Assembly: GCA_964386865.1 (NCBI GenBank)
Contig: CAYLUN010000074.1
Coordinates: forward strand, 1-28,189
Direction: 5' to 3'
Source: CAYLUN01 sp964386865
Lineage (GTDB): Bacteria > Verrucomicrobiota > Kiritimatiellia > RFP12 > UBA1067
Length of the DNA: 28,189 nucleotides
Shown here: one piece after another, positions 20,187 to 25,615 of the stretch
Position numbering within the stretch: the stretch's first letter is position 1
Layout of the letters: each line of letters begins with the position of its first letter
Position numbers and translations under genes: made by a program
Notes under the pieces: generated by a model
The model's database searches: none
What the model was told of the DNA's origin: nothing
What the model saw: only the letters and a program-made list of their open reading frames with translations

Positions 20187-20192
20187 AGGGGA
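20187..20192 (+). promoter_or_regulatory. Ribosome binding site supporting a TTG start
   Basis: AGGGGA lies 5 nt before the TTG at 20198. No in-frame ATG nearby keeps the signal peptide, so this site decides the start of the HzsA-related protein. Confidence 0.6.
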
Positions 20193-20197
20193 ATTTC

Positions 20198-23100
20198 TTG
20201 CCAACGCGTCACCGAAATGCCTTTGCCGTATTCCTGTTGTTGTCTTACTTTGTCTCCTCGCCGAGTTACGCGGAGGTAAAATCTGACTTTCGCAAGCAAC
20301 TGGAGGAGCACTGGTTCAAGCAACTGTCTTCTGAGCGGGGACAAAACAGCTCGCTGCTTCCCGAGCAGGATGCTTACGGGGCCGTAAACGGAGACCGCTA
20401 TGAGAGCGTCACCGGCTTTCACACTTTGGGCGAGGGCCTCCAGTGGTGGCAGGTTGACCTTGGCACGGCGGTTCCTATAGGGCGGATCGTGGTGTGTAAC
20501 CGCCCCGGCTTTGAGGGGCGGGCCCGCAGCATGGAGGTTCTGTTATCGGGCGACGGCGTGAGTTGGAAGAAGATCCACTCCTGTAACGGGCAGCCGTTCT
20601 ATGGAGGCCGGACTGACAGCGAGCCGCTGACGCTGAGGCTCGCGGGCGAAAAAGCGCGTTACGTCAGGATGCAACTGAGTGGCGACTTTCTCAACCTGAA
20701 CGAGGTGGAGGTCTTTGCCCAGCGCGATGACAAAACCAATGTCGCGCTTAAGAAGCACGCCACGCAGTCATCGACCAGCCCGTGGTCCACCAAGTGGCTT
20801 GATGAGGTGCCTGCTGCTTGGAAGGCGGAGAAAGGCAGCCGGGGCCCTACTGCCCAGAAGAAGGATCTTGAGGACGCGCTTGAGCTGGCGGCCAGGACGT
20901 TGGCCTATGTTCAGAAAGTCAGGCCGCTGGGCACGCATGAAACGTATCTGCAGACCTATAAGAAGGCATGGGCGGACGGCGCGATCGCAGCCAAGGACTA
21001 TGACGACTTCTACGTTAAAATAAGGCTGCTGCGGCGCTCAATGATCCTCTCTCATCCGGATTGCGACTTTGCGAAGATCTTGATCAACCGAACGCCCCCC
21101 ACCTCCTACAGCCACAACGGGGACCAGCACCTGGGTATCCACAGCCGGCCAGGGCCGGGGCTGACAGTCCTGTCAAACTGGAAGACAGAGCCCGTGGCCA
21201 CCGCCATCTTGGCGGGCAAGCTGCCAGCCGGCGCTGTTCGCAATCCGGACCTGCACTACGATGCGGGCAAGGTGGCGTTCGCGTTCTGTGACCACGCCAC
21301 GCCGGACCGGAAGCGCTACTTTCTGTATGAAGCGGCCATCGACGGATCATGGGTTCGGCAATTGACCGGCACGGCCCGCGATAAGCTCGAGACGTGGGAA
21401 GATCGAGCCACCGTGGTTATCGAGGACAACGATCCGTGCTACATGCCCGATGACAAGCTGGTGTTCATCTCGACGCGCTCACAGTCGTTCGGCCGGTGCC
21501 ATGGCGGCCGATATAACCCGGCCTGGGTGCTGCACGGTTGCGATAGCAGCGGCGACACTATCAAGCAGCTTTCGTTCGGCAACGAGAACGAGTACGAGCC
21601 GTCCGTTCTGAATGACGGGCGCATCGTTTTCACGCGGTGGGAATATACGAATCGTCATGAAATGCTCTTCCACATGCTGTGGTGGTGCCGCCCGGATGGC
21701 TCGGCCGTCTCGCATTACTACGGGAATGACACGCTGCATCCGATGATGGTGGTCGAGGCCTCGGCGATACCGGGAACCCACCGGGTGGTTTCCACCGCCA
21801 TGGGTCATCACTCCTACAGCACCGGCACCACGGTCGTCCTGGATATCAACAAGGGCGAGAACGGCGAAGAGCCGGTCACGCACATCACGCCGGAGACGCC
21901 CTACTCCGAAACCAAAGGGTGGCCCAACCCCCATTACAGCCACCCGTATGCGGTCAACGAGGATCTGTTCTTGGTTTCCCGCGCCAACCACCCCGTGCCC
22001 CACCAGGGACAGGTTCCGCCGCTCAACGACCGGGCGATCTACCTGGTGGATACGCTGGGCGGACGCGAGCTGATCTACGAGGATCCGTCTGTGGCCTGCG
22101 TTTCGCCGATTGCGGTTCGCAAGCGGAAACGCCCGCCGGTCATACCGCCGATGGCGCAGCCCAATCCGCCGGATTACGCCACGGTCTATGTTCAGAACGC
22201 GTATCTGACAAGGAACGATCCGGAAGGCAAAATCAAGCCCGGCATGATCAAGGCCTTGCGCGTCAACGCGCTGGGCGTTCAGCCCCGGGCCAGCCGGACG
22301 GCCTGCAGCCAAGGGTGCCCGAACGAAATCCCCAAGCGGGTCGTCGGCACCGTGCCCGTCGATGAAAACGGCTCGGCCTTTTTCAAGGTGCCGGCGCGAA
22401 CCTCCCTCCAGATGCAGATGCTGGATAAGAACGGCATGGCCATCCTGACCGAGAAAAGCCTCTTCTATCTTCAGCCCGGCGAGAACCGCAGCTGCGTCGG
22501 GTGCCACGCGGAAGTGGGCGCGAGCCCGGGCGCGGCTGCGATGGCCAAAGCCTCCTACAAGAAACCCATGGATCTGATACCCCCCACTGGCCCCAGCTAT
22601 GCGGGCGGGCTCAGCTTTATGCGCACGGTTCAGCCGGTTCTGGACCGCTACTGCATCCGCTGCCACGGCTTGGGCGAGGGAGCGGACCGCAAGGCGGACG
22701 CGGTGAATCTCATTCACGACGGAACCATCGCCTACCCCCGCTCCTACCTGGAGATCGTGAAGCGCGGCGATCATCGTCTGGGCGAGAAAAGTTACATGTG
22801 GGGCGACTTCAACATCAGCCGGCCGTTCATGTTCTACGCCTTCAGCAACAAGGTGGCCCACATGCTGCGCGGAAAGCACAGCGACGTGAACATGGACACG
22901 GTCAGCTATATGCGGGTCATCGAGTGGCTGGACCTGAACGCCCAGTGCTATGGGGATCTGTTCCCGAACAAGCTGGAAGAGCGCCAGCTTAACGGAAAGG
23001 CACTGAGTGAGCTGAAAGCCTACGCCGCACAGGCGCTGGGAGACAAGTTCGGGCGCTATCCCGACCGCGCGCTTGTCAATGCGGCTCAGCCCGACGAGAG

Positions 23101-23365
23101 CCTGATTCTGATGGCGCCGTTGGCCAAAGCCGCGGGCGGTTGGGGCCAGGTTCAGCCCGGCTGGACGAGCAAGGAGGATCCGGGCTTCAAGAAGACGCAA
23201 GCGCTTGTCGCCAGCTGTATCGTTCGGAAGCCCAACGAGAATACCAACGGGTGGACCCCCACCTTCGAGCAGGGGGCCGGTGAACAGTGGGTGCTCGACG
23301 ACCGGAGCAAATACCGCGCGAAAACAGGGGGAAGCCGGAACGTTCAAATGAGCCAGAGCAAGTGA
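20198..23365 (+). CDS. HzsA-related secreted dihaem protein with discoidin domain
   Basis: A 1055-aa protein starting at TTG, with a Sec signal peptide (about 1-25, ending SPSYA). Residues about 45-175 form an F5/8 type C (discoidin) domain. At 181-195 comes NVALKKHATQSSTSP, the hallmark opening of a second discoidin domain, but the rest of that domain is missing. A helical segment (about 215-275) leads to a WD/TolB-like propeller similar to the middle part of hydrazine synthase alpha (about 400-640). The C-terminal part carries two c-type haem motifs, CVGCH (766-770) and CIRCH (819-823), as in planctomycete-type cytochrome domains. True hydrazine synthase is confined to anammox bacteria and needs beta/gamma partners, absent here, so hydrazine synthesis is unlikely. 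I infer a periplasmic or surface electron-transfer or redox enzyme linked to glycan use. It has its own promoter. Confidence 0.8.
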   Translation: MPTRHRNAFAVFLLLSYFVSSPSYAEVKSDFRKQLEEHWFKQLSSERGQNSSLLPEQDAYGAVNGDRYESVTGFHTLGEGLQWWQVDLGTAVPIGRIVVCNRPGFEGRARSMEVLLSGDGVSWKKIHSCNGQPFYGGRTDSEPLTLRLAGEKARYVRMQLSGDFLNLNEVEVFAQRDDKTNVALKKHATQSSTSPWSTKWLDEVPAAWKAEKGSRGPTAQKKDLEDALELAARTLAYVQKVRPLGTHETYLQTYKKAWADGAIAAKDYDDFYVKIRLLRRSMILSHPDCDFAKILINRTPPTSYSHNGDQHLGIHSRPGPGLTVLSNWKTEPVATAILAGKLPAGAVRNPDLHYDAGKVAFAFCDHATPDRKRYFLYEAAIDGSWVRQLTGTARDKLETWEDRATVVIEDNDPCYMPDDKLVFISTRSQSFGRCHGGRYNPAWVLHGCDSSGDTIKQLSFGNENEYEPSVLNDGRIVFTRWEYTNRHEMLFHMLWWCRPDGSAVSHYYGNDTLHPMMVVEASAIPGTHRVVSTAMGHHSYSTGTTVVLDINKGENGEEPVTHITPETPYSETKGWPNPHYSHPYAVNEDLFLVSRANHPVPHQGQVPPLNDRAIYLVDTLGGRELIYEDPSVACVSPIAVRKRKRPPVIPPMAQPNPPDYATVYVQNAYLTRNDPEGKIKPGMIKALRVNALGVQPRASRTACSQGCPNEIPKRVVGTVPVDENGSAFFKVPARTSLQMQMLDKNGMAILTEKSLFYLQPGENRSCVGCHAEVGASPGAAAMAKASYKKPMDLIPPTGPSYAGGLSFMRTVQPVLDRYCIRCHGLGEGADRKADAVNLIHDGTIAYPRSYLEIVKRGDHRLGEKSYMWGDFNISRPFMFYAFSNKVAHMLRGKHSDVNMDTVSYMRVIEWLDLNAQCYGDLFPNKLEERQLNGKALSELKAYAAQALGDKFGRYPDRALVNAAQPDESLILMAPLAKAAGGWGQVQPGWTSKEDPGFKKTQALVASCIVRKPNENTNGWTPTFEQGAGEQWVLDDRSKYRAKTGGSRNVQMSQSK

Positions 23366-23384
23366 CGTAAGGCCAAGGTCGTCA

Positions 23385-24239
23385 ATGTCAACGCCCCGTT
23401 TCAGCATGATCCAACTCCACCTCGCGGTTCTTCTGGCCGGCGGGGCCGGGTTATTTGCCAAGTTTGTCGCAGTAAGCCCCACGGTGATCACGTGTGGGCG
23501 GACTTTTTTCGGAAGTCTTGCGTTGTTGGTCGCGGCTGCGCTTGCTCAGACGAGCCTGCGGTTGCGAAGCCGAAGAGACCTTCTCTTGCTGGCTCTCTCA
23601 GGCGCTATTCTGGCAACGCATTGGTTTTCATTTTTTGCTGCGATTCAGGTCTCAACGGTCGCCGTCGGCCTGCTGGCTTTCTCCACATTTCCGCTGTTCA
23701 TCACCTTCCTCGAACCCGTGGTTTTTGGCGAGCGCTTGCACCGCCGTGACGTGATCACGGCCTTCGTCGTTGTGGCCGGGCTGATCTTGGTGACGCCGGT
23801 TTGGGACGTCGAGCAGCCGAACACTCAGGGCGCGCTGTGGGGAACTCTCTCCGCCTTTACGTTCGCGGCGCTTTCGCTCCTGAACCGCTCATCTGTGCGC
23901 ATATATCCGGCGCTTACAGTGGCGTTTTATCAACAGGCTTTCGCCTTTCTCTGCGTGCTGCCGTTGGCGCTGCGCTGGCCGGGCGTTACCACCGGACGCG
24001 ATATTGGGCTCCTCGTGGTCCTTGGTGTCTTTTTTACGGCGCTTGCGCAGGGCTTGTCGGTCGCAAGCTTGCGGCATCTGCGTGGCCAGACGGTCGGAGT
24101 GGCCTTCGGCTTAGAGCCTGCCTACGGCATTCTGCTTGCGTGGCTGCTGCTGAATGAAACACCTTCGTTGCGAACACTCTGCGGCGGGCTTCTCATCGTT
24201 TGCGCCGTGATATGGACGTCATTCTATGAACACACCTGA
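23385..24239 (+). CDS. EamA family (DMT superfamily) transporter
   Basis: A 284-aa, very hydrophobic inner-membrane protein with about ten predicted membrane segments arranged as two EamA repeats (about 9-135 and 145-279). Repeat 1 ends in a conserved PLFITFLEPVVFGERL-like block and repeat 2 in the matching LEPAYGILLAWLLLNETP block, the standard EamA signature. Members move metabolites such as amino acids or other small molecules; the substrate cannot be read here. The ATG at 23385 follows a weak AAGG site (23375-23378). An alternative ATG at 23406 would still keep the first membrane segment. It lies 19 bp after the haem protein gene, and its 3' end overlaps the next gene by 14 bp. Confidence 0.92.
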   Translation: MSTPRFSMIQLHLAVLLAGGAGLFAKFVAVSPTVITCGRTFFGSLALLVAAALAQTSLRLRSRRDLLLLALSGAILATHWFSFFAAIQVSTVAVGLLAFSTFPLFITFLEPVVFGERLHRRDVITAFVVVAGLILVTPVWDVEQPNTQGALWGTLSAFTFAALSLLNRSSVRIYPALTVAFYQQAFAFLCVLPLALRWPGVTTGRDIGLLVVLGVFFTALAQGLSVASLRHLRGQTVGVAFGLEPAYGILLAWLLLNETPSLRTLCGGLLIVCAVIWTSFYEHT

Positions 24240-25434
24240 TGACAAACCTACTGTTCAGCGGCTGCTCTCGGTCGATGCGCTGCGCGGATTCGACATGTTC
24301 TGGATCATCGGCGCGGATGCGCTGGTGCAGGCATTGAATCGTATGAGCGAGACCCCCTTCACCCGGCTTCTGGCGACGCAGATGGATCATGCGGAGTGGG
24401 CGGGCTTCCGCTTCTACGACCTGATCTTCCCGCTCTTCCTATTCATCGTCGGCGTGTCCATCGTGTTATCGATGGACCGAATGTTGGCTACACATGGGCG
24501 AAAAGGTGCGCTCGTCCGCATCGCGCGGCGCAGCGTGCTGCTCTTTGTCCTCGGCATGTTCTACTACGGCGGCGTGTCGCGGGCGTGGCCGGACGTACAG
24601 CTCTCCGGCGTGCTCCCGCGCATCGCGCTCTGCTACTTCTTTGCGGCGACGCTTTATGTCCTGTTGCCGCGCAAAGGCCTCATAGCCGCAGCTGCGCTCT
24701 GCCTCGCTGGCTACTGGGCGCTCATGACGTTCGTGCCGTTTCCTGACGTGAACCTGAAACATGAAAAAGTGGGCAAGAGGGAGACGCAGGCGCAGGCGGC
24801 GGCCCTGTTCGCCGCAGCTGATAAGACCGTCCACGGCACGTTCGAGGAGGGGCGCAACCTCACGCACTACGTGGACGCCCGCTGGCTGCCGGGCAAGAAA
24901 CGCAATCTCTACTACACGAACGAAGGCCTGCTGAGCACGCTTCCCGCCGTGGCGAGCACGCTGCTGGGCGTCATGGCCGGGTGGCTGCTGACGAGCGTGC
25001 GCTGGAGCAGCCGTCAGAAAGTCGCATGGCTTCTGGCGGCGGGCGCGGCGAGCGTCGCGCTCGGCTTTCTCTGGGGGCTAGAATTTCCGGTCATCAAGCG
25101 CCTCTGGACCTCCTCCTACGTTCTCGTCGCTGGCGGCTACAGCGCCATGCTGCTCGGCGGATTCTATCTGGTTGTGGACGTGTGGCAAGTGCGCACGTGG
25201 TGCCTGCCGTTCGTGTGGATGGGGACAAACGCCATCACGATCTACCTCGCCGACAACATTCTCGGAGGGTTCAGCGGCCTCGCCGCACGCTTCGTCGGCG
25301 GCGACGTGCAGCAGTTTGTAGACGCGCACCTTGCGAAGGGCTGCGGCGACCTGCTGACCGCGCTGGCCGGCCTCTCACTTGCCTTTCTGTTTGTCCGCTT
25401 CCTCTATGAGCGGAAGATCTTCCTGCGCGTCTAG
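24226..25434 (+). CDS. NagX/HGSNAT-like membrane acyltransferase (DUF5009)
   Basis: A 402-aa integral membrane protein with about eleven predicted membrane segments. The N-terminus has the family hallmarks: RLLSVDALRGFDMFW, then the His motif QMDHAEWAG (H55, W58), then FYDLIFPLFLFIVGVS (D65). These match bacterial NagX-like proteins and human heparan-alpha-glucosaminide N-acetyltransferase (HGSNAT), which passes acetyl from cytosolic acetyl-CoA across the membrane to glucosamine ends. A periplasmic loop with ARWLPGKKRN-type sequence lies near residues 220-230. If the activity is kept, it would acetylate amino sugars released by the exported enzymes encoded upstream. The start overlaps the EamA gene by 14 bp with no clear ribosome site, suggesting coupled translation. 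It is the last gene of the + strand run and is followed by a strong terminator. Confidence 0.85.
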   Translation: MNTPDDKPTVQRLLSVDALRGFDMFWIIGADALVQALNRMSETPFTRLLATQMDHAEWAGFRFYDLIFPLFLFIVGVSIVLSMDRMLATHGRKGALVRIARRSVLLFVLGMFYYGGVSRAWPDVQLSGVLPRIALCYFFAATLYVLLPRKGLIAAAALCLAGYWALMTFVPFPDVNLKHEKVGKRETQAQAAALFAAADKTVHGTFEEGRNLTHYVDARWLPGKKRNLYYTNEGLLSTLPAVASTLLGVMAGWLLTSVRWSSRQKVAWLLAAGAASVALGFLWGLEFPVIKRLWTSSYVLVAGGYSAMLLGGFYLVVDVWQVRTWCLPFVWMGTNAITIYLADNILGGFSGLAARFVGGDVQQFVDAHLAKGCGDLLTALAGLSLAFLFVRFLYERKIFLRV

Positions 25435-25488
25435 CGGTTGATTATACCACTAACGAAAAGTATCTAGACCCTATGAAGCGCTCCAGAC

Positions 25489-25548
25489 ACACGGGAGGGG
25501 CACGCGTCTACGTGCCTAGGACGAGCAGACGCTCGTCCCTCCCTGTGT
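25489..25548. repeat. REPIN-like inverted pair of REP-type hairpins
   Basis: The left half (25489-25516) reads ACAC, GGGAGGG, then a 6-bp hairpin around GCGTCT. The reverse complement of the right half (25519-25548) reads ACACA, GGGAGGG, then a 7-bp hairpin around the same GCGTCT. Flanks and loop core are shared, while the stems differ by paired (compensatory) changes. The outer GGGAGGG arms also pair with each other, with one bulged T (25544). This is the organisation of two REP sequences in inverted orientation. No second copy was noticed in the window. Confidence 0.65.
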
Positions 25549-25561
25549 AGGGAGTCTCAAG

Positions 25562-25595
25562 AATAACGCACGGGCAATTTTGCCCGTGCGTTATT
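25562..25595. terminator. Bidirectional Rho-independent terminator
   Basis: A perfect inverted repeat with 16-bp arms, AATAACGCACGGGCAA at 25562-25577 and its complement at 25580-25595, around a TT centre; the outermost A/T pairs double as U-tracts in each direction. It lies between the convergent acyltransferase and PATR genes and can end both transcripts. Confidence 0.88.
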
Positions 25596-25615
25596 TCGTC
25601 GCACAACCGGACCGA

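Larger units (their letters stand above)
25435..25615. other. Convergent intergenic region
   Basis: This 181-bp stretch is the longest non-coding part of the window. It holds an inverted pair of REP-like hairpins (25489-25548) and a bidirectional terminator (25562-25595). Apart from a weak promoter-like pair (TTGATT 25438-25443, TATCTA 25461-25466, 17-bp spacer), I see nothing else in it. Confidence 0.8.

Noticed and set aside
20198..23365. True hydrazine synthase alpha subunit
   Set aside because: No beta/gamma subunit or hydrazine dehydrogenase genes are present, and the protein carries an added discoidin domain; only a distant family relation is supported.
21479..23491. 670-codon open frame on the - strand opposite the HzsA-related gene
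   Set aside because: The + strand frame has a signal peptide, discoidin domain and two CXXCH motifs; the antisense product has no domain and a composition typical of a shadow.
25489..25548. Riboswitch or CRISPR repeat
   Set aside because: It lies at the 3' end between convergent genes with no downstream gene in cis and is not followed by spaced direct repeats; the inverted REP-pair reading explains it better.
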